DNA of 64,000 nt from an uncultured Corynebacterium sp. (GCF_946221105.1 NZ_CAMICL010000007.1:9879-73878); one strand, 5' to 3'; counted from the first letter of the stretch, positions 17,519 to 26,373 are shown. Made by a program: numbers and translations. The notes: generated by a model not told the origin, from the sequence alone.

Positions 17519-18296
17519 CCTTGAGGCGCTGATCCGTCATCACCTTGTGCTTATCGACGATGTGCGCCACCGCCTCGTCGACGGAGTCGGTGACCAAAAA
17601 CAGCTTCTCGTCGCCCGGCGAGATCAGCCCGCGGCCGAGCAGCTGGTCCTCGATCCACGACACCAGCCCCGACCAGAACTCGGTGCCCATCAGCACGATC
17701 GGGAAGTTGGTCACCTTGCCGGTTTGCACCATGCACAGCACCTCGAAGACCTCGTCCATCGTGCCGAAGCCGCCCGGCAGCGCGATAAACGCCTGCGAGT
17801 ACTTCAAAAACATGGTCTTGCGGGCGAAGAAGTAGCGGAAGTTCAGGCCCAGGTCCACCCAGTCGTTCAAGCCCTGCTCGAACGGCAGCTCGATGCCCAG
17901 CCCCACCGACAGGCCGTCGGCGTTGTGCGCGCCGCGGTTCGGGCCCTCCATCAGACCCGGGCCGCCGCCGGTGATCACCGCGTAACCGGCCTCCACCAGC
18001 GCCCTGCCCACGTCGTAAGACAACTGGTACTCGTCCGTGCCCTCCCCCAGGCGCGCCGAACCGAACACGGTGACGGCCTTCGGCATCTCACTCAGCGCGT
18101 CGAAGCCGGCGACGAACTCGCTCTGGATGCGCATCACGCGCCACGGGTCCTCGTGGCGCCACTGGCTGTCTGCGTGCCCGAACGCCTCAAGCAGGCGCTG
18201 GTCGAACGTGGACGCCTGATGGTCCGAGCCGCGCAGCGCAATCGGGCCGCGCAGCTTCCGGTCGCGCTCCGGGCGGGGGATGTTCAGCGGGGCCAT
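17511..18296 (-). CDS. LOG family nucleotide 5'-monophosphate phosphoribohydrolase (TIGR00730)
   Basis: 261 residues. GGGPGLMEGPNRGAHNADG and PGGFGTMDEVFEVL are the two signature blocks of the LOG/'lysine decarboxylase-like' family; real members cleave cytokinin ribotides or AMP to base and ribose-5-phosphate. The protein is longer than the 180-residue minimal type, with an N-terminal extension of about 60 residues. The gene starts 3 bp after the dapE stop and overlaps folP2 by 8 bp, so it is in the dapE-LOG-folP2-gpgS operon. The DNA motif copy at 17548 codes V-D-K near its C-terminus. Confidence 0.88.
   Translation of the reverse strand: MAPLNIPRPERDRKLRGPIALRGSDHQASTFDQRLLEAFGHADSQWRHEDPWRVMRIQSEFVAGFDALSEMPKAVTVFGSARLGEGTDEYQLSYDVGRALVEAGYAVITGGGPGLMEGPNRGAHNADGLSVGLGIELPFEQGLNDWVDLGLNFRYFFARKTMFLKYSQAFIALPGGFGTMDEVFEVLCMVQTGKVTNFPIVLMGTEFWSGLVSWIEDQLLGRGLISPGDEKLFLVTDSVDEAVAHIVDKHKVMTDQRLKDD
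17548..17560 (+). repeat. Window-wide motif copy 2 (TGCTTATCGACGA)
   Basis: Motif read on the plus strand, antisense to the LOG gene, which reads it as V-D-K-H. Confidence 0.75.
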
Positions 18297-18299
18297 TGA

Positions 18300-19391
18300 C
18301 TACTCGCTTTCGTTGACGCTCAAATACGACATCAGCTGCTCGAAGACCTGCATGATCTGGTCCGTCGGGCACTGCTCGTCCTTCTTGTGGGCAAAACCAG
18401 GGTCGCCGGGGCCGAAGTTGACCGCGGGAACACCCAGGCTAGAAAAGCGCGCCACGTCCGTCCATCCGAACTTCGCGCGGAAATTCCCGCCCACAGCCTT
18501 GACCAGGCCGGCGGCTACGGGGTCGCCCAGGCCGGGAAGGGCGGCCGGGGAGATGTCGTCGTAGGTGAGCGTGAGCCCGTCGTCAAGCGAAAGCGCTTCC
18601 TCCAAGTGGGCCTTCGCCTCCTCCACGGAGCGGTCCGGCGCGTAGCGGAAGTTCACGATCAGCCGCGCGTGATCCGGGATGGTGTTGGTGGCCACAAAGC
18701 CCTCCAGGCCCACCACGTTGAGGCCCTCGCGGTACTCGCAGCCGTCGATCTCCACGGCGCGCGGGGTGTAGGCGGCGATGCGCGTGAGCACACCGGCCAG
18801 ATCGTGCGCGGCGTTGTGGCCGAGCCAGCTTCGCGCGGAGTGCGCGCGGGTGCCGTGCGCGTCCACGAACACGCGGATGGTGCCCTGGCAGCCAGCCTCG
18901 ATGATGGCGCCGGACGGCTCGCCGAGCAGCGCGATGTCGCCCTCGAGCCACTCCGGGTGGTCGCGCTCCAGGTGGTGCAGGCCGTTGTACTCCTGCGCGA
19001 CCTCCTCGCCCTCGTAGGCGATAACGGTCAGGTCGTGGGCGGCTTTGCCCGGCTCAGCCAGGCGCGCGAAGGCTGCCAGGTAGCAGGCCATGCCGGATTT
19101 CATGTCGACGGACCCGCAGCCGTGCAGGGTGCCGTCGACAAGCTTGTGCGGGGTGTTGTCCGCGAGCGGAACCGTGTCGATGTGCCCGGCCAGCACCACC
19201 CGCGACCCCAGGCCGAAGTTCGTGCGCGCCACCACCGTGTTGCCGAAGCGCGCAACCTCCGCGTGCTCGAGGCCGCGAAGCGCGCCCTCGACGGCGTCCG
19301 CGATCGCCTCCTCGTGATGCGAGGGCGACTCGATGTCCACGAGCGCCGCAGAAAGTGCAATTGGGTCGGCGAAGAGATCTAAGGAAGTCAC
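18300..19391 (-). CDS. dapE: Succinyl-diaminopimelate desuccinylase
   Basis: M20 metallopeptidase-family enzyme that removes succinate from N-succinyl-LL-diaminopimelate, for lysine and peptidoglycan. 363 residues. GHIDTVP with the first metal histidine, GCGSVDMKSG with the bridging aspartate, AYEGEEV with the catalytic glutamate and a C-terminal histidine in DPGFAHKKDEQ are in place. The GTG start at 19391 follows a leaderless promoter and is divergent from dapD2. It heads the operon dapE-LOG-folP2-gpgS. Confidence 0.94.
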   Translation of the reverse strand: MTSLDLFADPIALSAALVDIESPSHHEEAIADAVEGALRGLEHAEVARFGNTVVARTNFGLGSRVVLAGHIDTVPLADNTPHKLVDGTLHGCGSVDMKSGMACYLAAFARLAEPGKAAHDLTVIAYEGEEVAQEYNGLHHLERDHPEWLEGDIALLGEPSGAIIEAGCQGTIRVFVDAHGTRAHSARSWLGHNAAHDLAGVLTRIAAYTPRAVEIDGCEYREGLNVVGLEGFVATNTIPDHARLIVNFRYAPDRSVEEAKAHLEEALSLDDGLTLTYDDISPAALPGLGDPVAAGLVKAVGGNFRAKFGWTDVARFSSLGVPAVNFGPGDPGFAHKKDEQCPTDQIMQVFEQLMSYLSVNESE

Positions 19392-19397
19392 ACGGCG

Positions 19398-19403
19398 ATC
19401 CTA
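19398..19403 (-). promoter_or_regulatory. dapE -10 element TAGGAT
   Basis: Minus-strand TAGGAT, 6 nt before the GTG start. Only 4 bp separate it from the opposite-facing dapD2 -10, so the two promoters must interfere. Confidence 0.6.
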
Positions 19404-19407
19404 CGTT

Positions 19408-19413
19408 TAGACT
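19408..19413 (+). promoter_or_regulatory. dapD2 -10 element TAGACT
   Basis: TAGACT, 7 nt before ATG 19421: leaderless. Back-to-back with the dapE -10. Confidence 0.6.
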
Positions 19414-19420
19414 CGCAGGC

Positions 19421-20353
19421 ATGTCTCAAGGAGCGCGCGCCGTCGGAATCGCCAACATCGCCATGAACGGCACCGTGCTGGACACCTGGTTCCCGTCGCC
19501 GGAGCTACTGCCTATCGACGCCACCTCCGGCACCCACCGCGTCTCCGCCCACGAACTCAGCCCGAAGTTCCTGAAACTTATTGGCGCAGACCACGACCGG
19601 CTGGTGGAACTCGTGCCGGTGCGCACCGTCATCGCGGACCTGGACGCGCCACCCATCGACGCGCACGACGTGTTTTTGCGCCTGCACCTGTTGTCGCACC
19701 GCATGGTCGAGCCGCTGACGATCAACATGGCCGGCGCGCTGGACCTGTTGGAGCCGGTGGTATGGACCAACAAGGGCCCGTGTTTGGCGGACAACTTCGA
19801 AACCGTGCGCACCAACCTGCGGGCGCGCGGGCTGATCCACGTCTACGGCATCGACCGGCTGCCGCGCATGGTCGACTACGTCGTGCCCTCCGGGGTGACC
19901 ATTGCCGAAGCCGAGCGCGTGCGGCTGGGGGCGTATTTGGCTGAGGGGACGTCCGTGATGCGCGAAGGCTACGTCTCCTACAACGCCGGCACGCTGGGGC
20001 CGGCGCGGCTGGAGGGGCGTTTGTCGTCGTCCGTGGTGGTCGGCGGCGGGACCGACCTGTCGCTGTCGTCGGCCCTGATGGCGTCAAGGGTGAGCGAGCA
20101 CGAGCGCGCGCCGATGCGCGTCGGGCGGGACTGCCGGCTGCACCCCTCTGCCGGCGTGATCGGGGTGGACTTGGGCGACCGGTGCGAAATCGGCGTCGGC
20201 GTCATGCTCGAACCGGACACCATGGTCTTCGACGTCGAAGCCGGCGCGCAGGTGCCCGCAAAGACAATTGCCGGGCGCGACGACCTGCGCATCGAACACG
20301 AGCCGTTTTCCACCTCGCCGGTGGTGCGGCGGCGCACTTTAGACGTCGATTAG
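19421..20353 (+). CDS. DapD paralog, tetrahydrodipicolinate N-succinyltransferase family
   Basis: 310 residues, clearly homologous over its length to the DapD encoded at 23182 (shared DAYDVFLRLHLLSHR-like block, VVWTN.GPC, PRMVDYVVPSGV, EGR and beta-helix repeats). The most conserved turn of DapD, GDGTDIGGGAS, is here GGGTDLSLSSA, and the helix tail is shorter. The paralog may have changed specificity or activity. It starts at ATG 19421 after a leaderless promoter, divergent from dapE. The DNA motif at 19508 codes L-P-I-D in it. Confidence 0.82.
   Translation: MSQGARAVGIANIAMNGTVLDTWFPSPELLPIDATSGTHRVSAHELSPKFLKLIGADHDRLVELVPVRTVIADLDAPPIDAHDVFLRLHLLSHRMVEPLTINMAGALDLLEPVVWTNKGPCLADNFETVRTNLRARGLIHVYGIDRLPRMVDYVVPSGVTIAEAERVRLGAYLAEGTSVMREGYVSYNAGTLGPARLEGRLSSSVVVGGGTDLSLSSALMASRVSEHERAPMRVGRDCRLHPSAGVIGVDLGDRCEIGVGVMLEPDTMVFDVEAGAQVPAKTIAGRDDLRIEHEPFSTSPVVRRRTLDVD
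19508..19520 (+). repeat. Window-wide motif copy 3 (CTGCCTATCGACG)
   Basis: Plus strand, sense in the dapD paralog, read as L-P-I-D-A. Confidence 0.75.
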
Positions 20354-20368
20354 CGCAAAAATGCGGAA

Positions 20369-20404
20369 TATAATGCCGTTGACGCAATAGGTTGCGTTTA
20401 AGGT
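20369..20404 (+). promoter_or_regulatory. Promoter region of the permease pair: TATAAT and TAAGGT
   Basis: TATAAT at 20369-20374 is a consensus -10 with a 37-nt leader. TAAGGT at 20399-20404 is followed by 7 nt and ATG 20412 and would give a leaderless mRNA. Either or both may be used. Confidence 0.5.
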
Positions 20405-20411
20405 GTTCGAC

Positions 20412-21812
20412 ATGTCGACACCAGTTTCCCCCGTCGCGGACTCCACCGCGCTCGCCCGAGGGCTGAAGACACGCCACCTGACCATGATGGGCCTCGGCTC
20501 CGCCATCGGCGCCGGCCTGTTCCTGGGCACCGGCGTGGGCATCGCAGCCGCAGGGCCCGCCGTGCTGATCGCGTACGTCATCGCCGGATTCATCACCGTC
20601 TGCTTCATGCAGATGCTCGCCGAGATGGTCGCCGCGCGCCCATCCTCCGGCACGTTTTCCACCTACGCCGCCCAGGCGTTCGGGCCGTGGGCCGGGTTCA
20701 CCATCGGCTGGCTGTACTGGTTCATGATGATCATGATCATGGCCGTGGAAATCACCGGCGCCTCCGCCATCGTCGCCGCCTGGTTCGGCATCTCGCCGTG
20801 GATCCCGGCGCTGGTGGCCATCGTGGCGTTCACCGTGGTCAACTTCTCCGCCGTGAAGAACTTCGGCGAGTTCGAATTCTGGTTCGCCCTGATCAAGGTC
20901 GCCGTCATCGTCGCGTTCTTGATCATCGGCGTCGCACTGTGGCTCGGGCTGCTGCCCGCCGGCGGATTCGTGGGGCTGAGCAACGTCAGCGAAGTCGGCT
21001 TCATGCCCAACGGCTGGTCCGGCATGGCCACCGCGCTTCTGGCCGTGGCGTTCGCGTTCGGCGGCATCGAGCTGGTCACCGTCGCCGCAGCCGAATCCGA
21101 GGACCCGCAGGCGGGCGTGCACTCCGCCATCCGCTCGATTATCTGGCGCATCTCCGTGTTCTACATCGGTTCCGTGCTGCTGATCGTGCTGCTTCTGCCT
21201 TTCGACGAAATCGGCGGGGCCGACTCCGCCGCCGACTCCCCGTTCACCGCCGTGCTCGAGCTGGCCAACATCCCGGGCGCAGTCGGCATCATGGAAGCCG
21301 TCATCGTGGTGGCGCTGCTGTCCGCCTGCAACACCCAGATCTACGGCTCCTCGCGCTTCATGCAGAACCTCGCCGTGCGCGGCGACGCCCCCGCCTCCTT
21401 CGCCCGCACCGACGCCCGCGGCGTGCCCATGCGCGCCGTGATCGTCTCCGTCGCTTTCGGTTTCGCCGCCGTGGCCCTGCAGTACTGGAACCCGCCCGGG
21501 CTGCTCGCGTTTTTGCTCAACGCGGTCGGCGGCTGCCTGATCGTGCTGTGGATCGTCGTCGCTCTGTCGTTCGTGCGTCTGCACCCGAAGCTGGTGGCCA
21601 CCGGCGAAATCACCGAGGTGCGCATGTGGGCACCGGCCGTCCTGCCGTGGGTCATGATCGCGCTCGCCGCAGGCGTCATCGCGCTGATGCTGGCAGACCC
21701 AGCCGGGCGGTTCCAGATGCTCGCCGTCACCGTCGTCGTCGGCGTCATCGCCATCGCCGGTGCGATCCACCAGAACTTGCACGGCAATGCGCACGGGCGG
21801 AAGGACGTGTGA
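20412..21812 (+). CDS. Amino acid permease (APC/AAT family), first of a tandem pair
   Basis: 466-residue inner-membrane permease with about 12 membrane helices. Helix 1 carries the family motif GLGSAIGAGLFLGTG after HLTMMG, followed by the conserved EM...P.SGTF block (AEMVAARPSSGTFSTYA). It resembles proline/aromatic/GABA proton symporters; the substrate is not determinable. It lies between the two dapD-type genes and is about as similar to the next gene as tandem duplicates are. ATG 20412 is preferred over GTG 20403 because of the TAAGGT element. Confidence 0.9.
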   Translation: MSTPVSPVADSTALARGLKTRHLTMMGLGSAIGAGLFLGTGVGIAAAGPAVLIAYVIAGFITVCFMQMLAEMVAARPSSGTFSTYAAQAFGPWAGFTIGWLYWFMMIMIMAVEITGASAIVAAWFGISPWIPALVAIVAFTVVNFSAVKNFGEFEFWFALIKVAVIVAFLIIGVALWLGLLPAGGFVGLSNVSEVGFMPNGWSGMATALLAVAFAFGGIELVTVAAAESEDPQAGVHSAIRSIIWRISVFYIGSVLLIVLLLPFDEIGGADSAADSPFTAVLELANIPGAVGIMEAVIVVALLSACNTQIYGSSRFMQNLAVRGDAPASFARTDARGVPMRAVIVSVAFGFAAVALQYWNPPGLLAFLLNAVGGCLIVLWIVVALSFVRLHPKLVATGEITEVRMWAPAVLPWVMIALAAGVIALMLADPAGRFQMLAVTVVVGVIAIAGAIHQNLHGNAHGRKDV

Positions 21813-23176
21813 TGGCCGGAGGAACGTCAACAAGCAATAGCGATCTCGGCTCCGGCCTGAAGTCGCGCCACCTCACCCTCATGGGGCTCGGCACCGCCGT
21901 GGGCGCCGGGCTGTTCCTCGGCGTCGGTGTGGGCATCCGCGCCGCCGGGCCCGCAATCCTCATCGCGTACGCGATTGCCGGGCTGATCGTCATCGCCGTG
22001 ATGCGCATGCTCGGCGAAATGGCCGCCGCGCACCCCTCCTCCGGCTCCTTTGCCACCTACGGGCGCATGGCGTTCGGCCACTGGGCCGGGTTCCTGCTCG
22101 GCTGGATCTACTACTTCCTGCTGATCATGGCGTGCGGCGCCGAACTCACCGGCGCCTCCGCGATGATGGCCGGCTGGTTCGGCGTGCCGCAATGGGTGCC
22201 CGGGCTTGTCGTCGTGGTGGTGCTCACCGCCGTGAACCTTGCGCAGGTCAAGGGCTTCGGCGAGTTCGAGTACTGGTTCGCCATGATCAAAATCGCCGTC
22301 ATCCTGGGCTTCTTGGTCATCGGCGCGCTGCTGTGGGCGGGCGTGCTGCCCGCCAGCGGCTTCGTCGGCTTCGAGCACGTGCGCGAATCCGGTTTCGCCC
22401 CCAACGGCATCGCCGGCATCGCCGCCGGGCTGCTCGCGGTGGCGTTCGCGTTCGGCGGCATCGAGGTGGTCACCATCGCCGCCGCCGAATCCGAAAACCC
22501 CTCCGACAACGTCAAGCGCGCCGTGAATTCCATCATTTGGCGTATCGCGCTGTTCTACATCGGCTCCGTGACCGTGATCATCCTGCTGCTACCCTACGGC
22601 GCCATCGACGGCGCGGACTCCGCCGCCGACTCGCCGTTCACCGCCGTTTTGGAAATGGCGAACATTCCGGGCGCGGCCGGACTCATGGAGGTCGTGATCG
22701 TGCTCGCGCTGCTGTCCGCGTTCAACGCGCAGATCTACGGCACCTCGCGCCTGGGCTACCAGCAGGCGCTCGAAGGCGACGCGCCGGCGTGGATGGCGCG
22801 CACCAACGCCGCCGGCGTGCCGCGCAACTCCGTGCTCATCTCCGTGTTCTTCGCGTTCGTCGCGGTGGGCCTGCAGCGGTGGAACCCGCCGGGGATGATC
22901 GACTTCATCATGTCCGCCACCGGCGGCTGCCTCATCGTCACCTGGATCATGATCACCCTGAGCTTCATCAAGCTCCACCCGCGCATCCGTTCCTCCGCGG
23001 TGCGTGTGCGCGGCGCGTCGTGGGTGCCGTGGGTGACCCTGGCGGCACTTGTGGGGCTGACGGTGCTCATGCTTTTCGACGATGCTTCGCGCTCCCAGGT
23101 CATCAGCGTCACAATCCTATCGTTGATCCTGGTCGCCATGTCCTTCCTCACCCGCAACCGGGGTGCCGTAAGGTGA
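21812..23176 (+). CDS. Amino acid permease (APC/AAT family), second of a tandem pair
   Basis: 454 residues. It starts at an ATG that shares one base with the stop of the first permease (TGATG), so translation is coupled. It has the same landmarks: LTLMGLGTAVGAGLFLGVG in helix 1, MAAAHPSSGSFATYG, and IYGTSRLGYQQALEGDAP in the middle. Many segments align almost word for word with the first permease (for example DSAADSPFTAVLEMANIPGA), showing a recent duplication. The end overlaps the dapD promoter. Confidence 0.9.
   Translation: MAGGTSTSNSDLGSGLKSRHLTLMGLGTAVGAGLFLGVGVGIRAAGPAILIAYAIAGLIVIAVMRMLGEMAAAHPSSGSFATYGRMAFGHWAGFLLGWIYYFLLIMACGAELTGASAMMAGWFGVPQWVPGLVVVVVLTAVNLAQVKGFGEFEYWFAMIKIAVILGFLVIGALLWAGVLPASGFVGFEHVRESGFAPNGIAGIAAGLLAVAFAFGGIEVVTIAAAESENPSDNVKRAVNSIIWRIALFYIGSVTVIILLLPYGAIDGADSAADSPFTAVLEMANIPGAAGLMEVVIVLALLSAFNAQIYGTSRLGYQQALEGDAPAWMARTNAAGVPRNSVLISVFFAFVAVGLQRWNPPGMIDFIMSATGGCLIVTWIMITLSFIKLHPRIRSSAVRVRGASWVPWVTLAALVGLTVLMLFDDASRSQVISVTILSLILVAMSFLTRNRGAVR
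23169..23174 (+). promoter_or_regulatory. dapD -10 element TAAGGT
   Basis: TAAGGT inside the last codons of the second permease, 7 nt before ATG 23182; leaderless. The same hexamer and spacing precede the first permease. Confidence 0.6.
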
Positions 23177-23181
23177 CTGGC

Positions 23182-24156
23182 ATGAATTCTCCAACTTCCG
23201 CGATTGCGCGCGGCGTCGCCACCATCACCCACGACGGCACCGTGCTTGACGTCTGGTACCCCGCCCCGTTAGTAGATGAGCCGGTTGAGGAGACCGGGAC
23301 GCGTCGATTGGCAGAGCCCGACGCCCGCTTCGAAGAACTTGTCGGCCCCGACGAGGCGCGCGGTGTGGCACGCGTGGCCGTGGAAACCGCGATCAAGGAC
23401 CTGGCCGAGCCGGCCGTCGACGCCTACGACGTCTACCTGCGCCTGCACCTGTTGTCGCACCGCCTGATCCGCCCCCACGGCGCGAACATGGACGGCGTGT
23501 TCGGCCTGCTGTCCAACGTGGTGTGGACCAACTACGGCCCCTGCGCCGTCTCCGATTTCCAGATGACCCGCGGCAAGCTTGCCGCCAAGGGCCCGGTCGT
23601 GGTGTTCTCCGTGGACAAGTTCCCGCGCATGGTCGACTACGTCGTGCCGTCCGGCGTGCGCATCGGCGACGCCGACCGCATCCGCCTCGGCGCCCACCTC
23701 GCCGAAGGCACCACCGTCATGCACGAAGGTTTCGTGAACTTCAACGCCGGCACGCTCGGCGCCTCCATGGTGGAGGGCCGCATCTCCGCCGGCGTTGTTG
23801 TCGGCGACGGCACCGACATCGGCGGCGGCGCCTCCATCATGGGCACCCTGTCCGGAGGCGGCAAGGAAGTCATCTCCCTCGGCGAGCGCTGCCTCCTCGG
23901 CGCGAACGCTGGCGTGGGCATCTCGCTCGGCGACGACTGCATCGTCGAAGCCGGCCTCTACGTCACTGCCGGCACCAAGGTCGTGCTCACCGCGCCGGTG
24001 GCCGAGGCCCTTGGCAAGGAGCCGGGCACCGAGATCAAGGCGCTGGAGCTCTCCGGCGCAAACGGCCTGCAGTTCCGCCGCAACTCCGTCACCGGCTCCG
24101 TCGAGGCCGTGCCCGCGAAGGGCATCGAGCTCAACGAAGCGCTGCACGCCAACTAA
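23182..24156 (+). CDS. dapD: 2,3,4,5-tetrahydropyridine-2,6-dicarboxylate N-succinyltransferase
   Basis: Succinylates tetrahydrodipicolinate in the lysine/diaminopimelate route; works with DapC and DapE encoded in this window. 324 residues, an actinobacterial DapD. The left-handed beta-helix repeats are visible (VRIGDADRIRLGAHLAEGTTVMHEG), with the catalytic turn MVEGRISAGVVVGDGTDIGG and GGGASIMG kept. It is the canonical copy; the paralog at 19421 is the diverged one. Leaderless ATG at 23182. Confidence 0.95.
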   Translation: MNSPTSAIARGVATITHDGTVLDVWYPAPLVDEPVEETGTRRLAEPDARFEELVGPDEARGVARVAVETAIKDLAEPAVDAYDVYLRLHLLSHRLIRPHGANMDGVFGLLSNVVWTNYGPCAVSDFQMTRGKLAAKGPVVVFSVDKFPRMVDYVVPSGVRIGDADRIRLGAHLAEGTTVMHEGFVNFNAGTLGASMVEGRISAGVVVGDGTDIGGGASIMGTLSGGGKEVISLGERCLLGANAGVGISLGDDCIVEAGLYVTAGTKVVLTAPVAEALGKEPGTEIKALELSGANGLQFRRNSVTGSVEAVPAKGIELNEALHAN

Positions 24157-24160
24157 CGCT

Positions 24161-24691
24161 GTGGTCCTCAGGGACGAGGAGCTGACGCTGCTCCCCTGGC
24201 GCGACGTCGAATCGTTGCCGGGGGTGCGCGCCGACGTTGTGGCCACCAGCAACGACCCTGAGATGGTGCGCTGGACCACCGTGCCGCATCCCTACACCGT
24301 CGAGCACGCGGATGATTTCCTGGCCGCTGTACCGGACGGTGTCGAGCGATGGGCGTATGTCCTTGACGACCGCTACGCCGGAAGCATCGAACTGCGCCCC
24401 GGCGGTGTGCTGGGCTACAGCACCGCACCGTGGGCCCGCGGGAAGGGACTGACCACCCGGGCGCTGCGGCTCGTCGCCGCTCACGCTCTTGCCCAAGGTC
24501 TGCGCCGGCTGGAGCTCCACATCGCCGAAGGCAACGCCGCCTCGCGCCGCGCGGCCGAGAAAACCGGATTCACATACGACGGGCTTCTCCCCGACCCGGT
24601 GCGCCTGCGCGGCCACGAAGACACGCTGGTCCGCTACGTGCTCCGCGCCCCAGAGGAACCGGAGCCGAACAGCACCTCCATCGCCCCGTAG
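24161..24691 (+). CDS. GNAT-family N-acetyltransferase (RimJ/RimL-like)
   Basis: 176 residues from GTG 24161, 4 bp after dapD. LTLLPWRDVESL at the N-terminus, VLGYSTAPWARGKGLTTRAL (the acetyl-CoA binding RGKGLTTRAL loop) and LELHIAEGNAASRRAAEKTGF (motif B) are typical of RimJ/RimL enzymes that acetylate ribosomal proteins or amino groups. The target is unknown. There is no clear RBS, so it is probably translated by coupling to dapD. It overlaps the HNH gene on the other strand by 58 bp. Confidence 0.82.
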   Translation: MVLRDEELTLLPWRDVESLPGVRADVVATSNDPEMVRWTTVPHPYTVEHADDFLAAVPDGVERWAYVLDDRYAGSIELRPGGVLGYSTAPWARGKGLTTRALRLVAAHALAQGLRRLELHIAEGNAASRRAAEKTGFTYDGLLPDPVRLRGHEDTLVRYVLRAPEEPEPNSTSIAP

Positions 24692-25722
24692 GGGTGGTAC
24701 CGGTTCGCCGCGGGGATCCCGTTCGGCGAGACCCACATCGGGGTCCCCTTGACCCGTTTCACGCTGCCGCGGCGGTTGGCGTGCGAGCCGATGTCGTGGT
24801 TGACCTGGTTGTGGTAGCGGCACACCGGCACGAGGTTGCGCATATTCGTCTCACCGCCTTCGGCCCAGGACTGCATGTGGTGGATCTCGCAGGAGTCGGA
24901 GCCGTGGCGGCAGCCCGGCCACGGGCACACCGTCAGCGTCATCCGGGCGAGGTCGCGCTGCTTGTCGTTGGCGTAGCGCTGCGTCTGGTACAGGTTCAGC
25001 GCGCCTTCGGTCGGGTGGAACAGCGCGACCTCTGCGAGCTCGGGCTCCGATGCCAGGTATTCGGCGCCGGTGATGGTGGTGCCGTCGGTGAGCCCGAGGA
25101 TCACGTCGTCTCCGTCGCCGGAGAGGATCTGCACGTGCTGGTCCAGCCCCACCACCACAATCGGGCGGCGCACGGCGAAAGGTATGCCTCCGCCGCAGCC
25201 CCGGACAAGATCGAGGAACCTTCGCAGCATCTGCGGCCCCGGCGGTTTGGTCGAGTCAAGGTCCTCGCGCAGGTAGGCCTCGATGTCGGCGGCGTCGTGC
25301 TCGTCGGCAGTGATGTGGATGGAGCGCCTGCCGTGCACTGATCGTCCGAACTTGACCTGCAGTTTCGGCTTTGTCCGGGCGGGTTTAAGAATCAGCCTGT
25401 CGGCCTTGGCTTTCAGCTCGTGGTGGGTGCTGAACTTTTCCAGCAGCTTGCGGCGCACGCGCCACCTCTCGGCTTCGTTGGGGATCTTCTTCAACCGGTC
25501 TTCGATGTAGACCAGCTGACTCAGCGGAAACGCTTCGGCGGCCTTGCGAGCGAGGCGTTGGTGTTTAGTCCACCTCGTGGGGCCGAAGTAGACCTTGTGG
25601 ATCGCTTCCCACTTGCTGGCCAGGTTCGGTATCACGCCGGCGGCAATGGCGGCGCGCTTGTCAAAACCTTCAAGCACGCGGATGGTCGGTTGTGTGTTCA
25701 GAAACTCTTGGAATGGCGTCAT
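24634..25722 (-). CDS. DUF222/HNH endonuclease-domain protein
   Basis: 362 residues from ATG 25722. The C-terminal HNH domain is clear: CPWPGCRHGSDSCEIHHMQSW, then NLVPVCRYHNQVNH, with a zinc-knuckle cysteine pattern and the catalytic H-H. The N-terminal two thirds is the helical DUF222-like part of the 13E12 repeat family, present in many copies in actinobacteria. Biological role unknown; often regarded as selfish or repeat-associated. A second, more distant family member lies at 60033-61565. Leaderless promoter; 58-bp convergent overlap with the acetyltransferase gene. Confidence 0.85.
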   Translation of the reverse strand: MTPFQEFLNTQPTIRVLEGFDKRAAIAAGVIPNLASKWEAIHKVYFGPTRWTKHQRLARKAAEAFPLSQLVYIEDRLKKIPNEAERWRVRRKLLEKFSTHHELKAKADRLILKPARTKPKLQVKFGRSVHGRRSIHITADEHDAADIEAYLREDLDSTKPPGPQMLRRFLDLVRGCGGGIPFAVRRPIVVVGLDQHVQILSGDGDDVILGLTDGTTITGAEYLASEPELAEVALFHPTEGALNLYQTQRYANDKQRDLARMTLTVCPWPGCRHGSDSCEIHHMQSWAEGGETNMRNLVPVCRYHNQVNHDIGSHANRRGSVKRVKGTPMWVSPNGIPAANRYHPYGAMEVLFGSGSSGARST

Positions 25723-25729
25723 GGCAGAC

Positions 25730-25735
25730 AAGCTA
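25730..25735 (-). promoter_or_regulatory. -10 element TAGCTT of the HNH gene
   Basis: Minus-strand TAGCTT, 7 nt before ATG 25722: leaderless promoter. Confidence 0.5.
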
Positions 25736-25809
25736 TGACCGCGCAAGCCCCAAATCTAGGCCCAGGCGAAAATGTGGATAACTTTTCCTGAGAATTTCAC
25801 AATCCCCAG

Positions 25810-26373
25810 CTAGACGGCGGATTTTGGTTTTCCGAAGGTCCAGAAGTTGTTGATGATGAAGTTCACCGGCATGGCAATAAACGTCGAAATGGCTAGCGCC
25901 CAGTAGGACTTGGTGCGCAGCCCGGTGGAATCGTCGAAGATGTGGTCCGGCAGTCCAACAGGCGTGGTGGGGTTCATCAAAAGCGTCATGCACGTCAGCG
26001 ACACCACGAACGCGAGCGCGCCGGTGGCCAAGAAGGGGAAGAACCCGCGCAGCCAGGAGCGCGCGTGCACCCCACGGAATGTCCAGGAGCGGTTGAGCTG
26101 GTAGTTCCAGGTGTTGGACAGCACGAACGCCAGCGTGTACATGATGTGGTACCAGCGCACGTTCCAGCGGGTGGCGCCGAGTTGCATAACCACGTCGTTG
26201 GCGTGGAGGTCAAGGCCGTTTTCCAGAGCCTTGTTGGCCAGGTAGAACACGATGAAGTTGACCAGCACGCCGGAGCCGCCGACGATGCCGAAGCGCAGGA
26301 ATTGGCGCAGCCCGGCAACGAATCGCACCGCGGTGCTCCCGCCGGCTGGTGCGGCGGTGTGCTCGTGCGTCAC
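25810..26373 (-). CDS. GtrA-family membrane protein
   Basis: 187 residues with four membrane helices (FLRFGIVGGSGVLVNFIVFYL; YHIMYTLAFVLSNTWNYQLNRSWTF; FLATGALAFVVSLTCMTLL; SYWALAISTFIAMPVNFIINNFWTF). The FGIVGG.G opening and NY.LNR.WTF block are the GtrA signature. Family members help move polyprenyl-linked sugars across the membrane or assist glycosyltransferases of the cell wall. GTG 26373 is chosen because AGGAGG stands 6 nt before it; the earlier frame start at 26400 lacks an RBS. Confidence 0.88.
   Translation of the reverse strand: MTHEHTAAPAGGSTAVRFVAGLRQFLRFGIVGGSGVLVNFIVFYLANKALENGLDLHANDVVMQLGATRWNVRWYHIMYTLAFVLSNTWNYQLNRSWTFRGVHARSWLRGFFPFLATGALAFVVSLTCMTLLMNPTTPVGLPDHIFDDSTGLRTKSYWALAISTFIAMPVNFIINNFWTFGKPKSAV

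Noticed and set aside
20202..21833. 543-codon antisense frame rich in H, D and G over the first permease
   Set aside because: Histidine/aspartate-rich sequence arises from reading membrane-helix codons backwards; no real domain.
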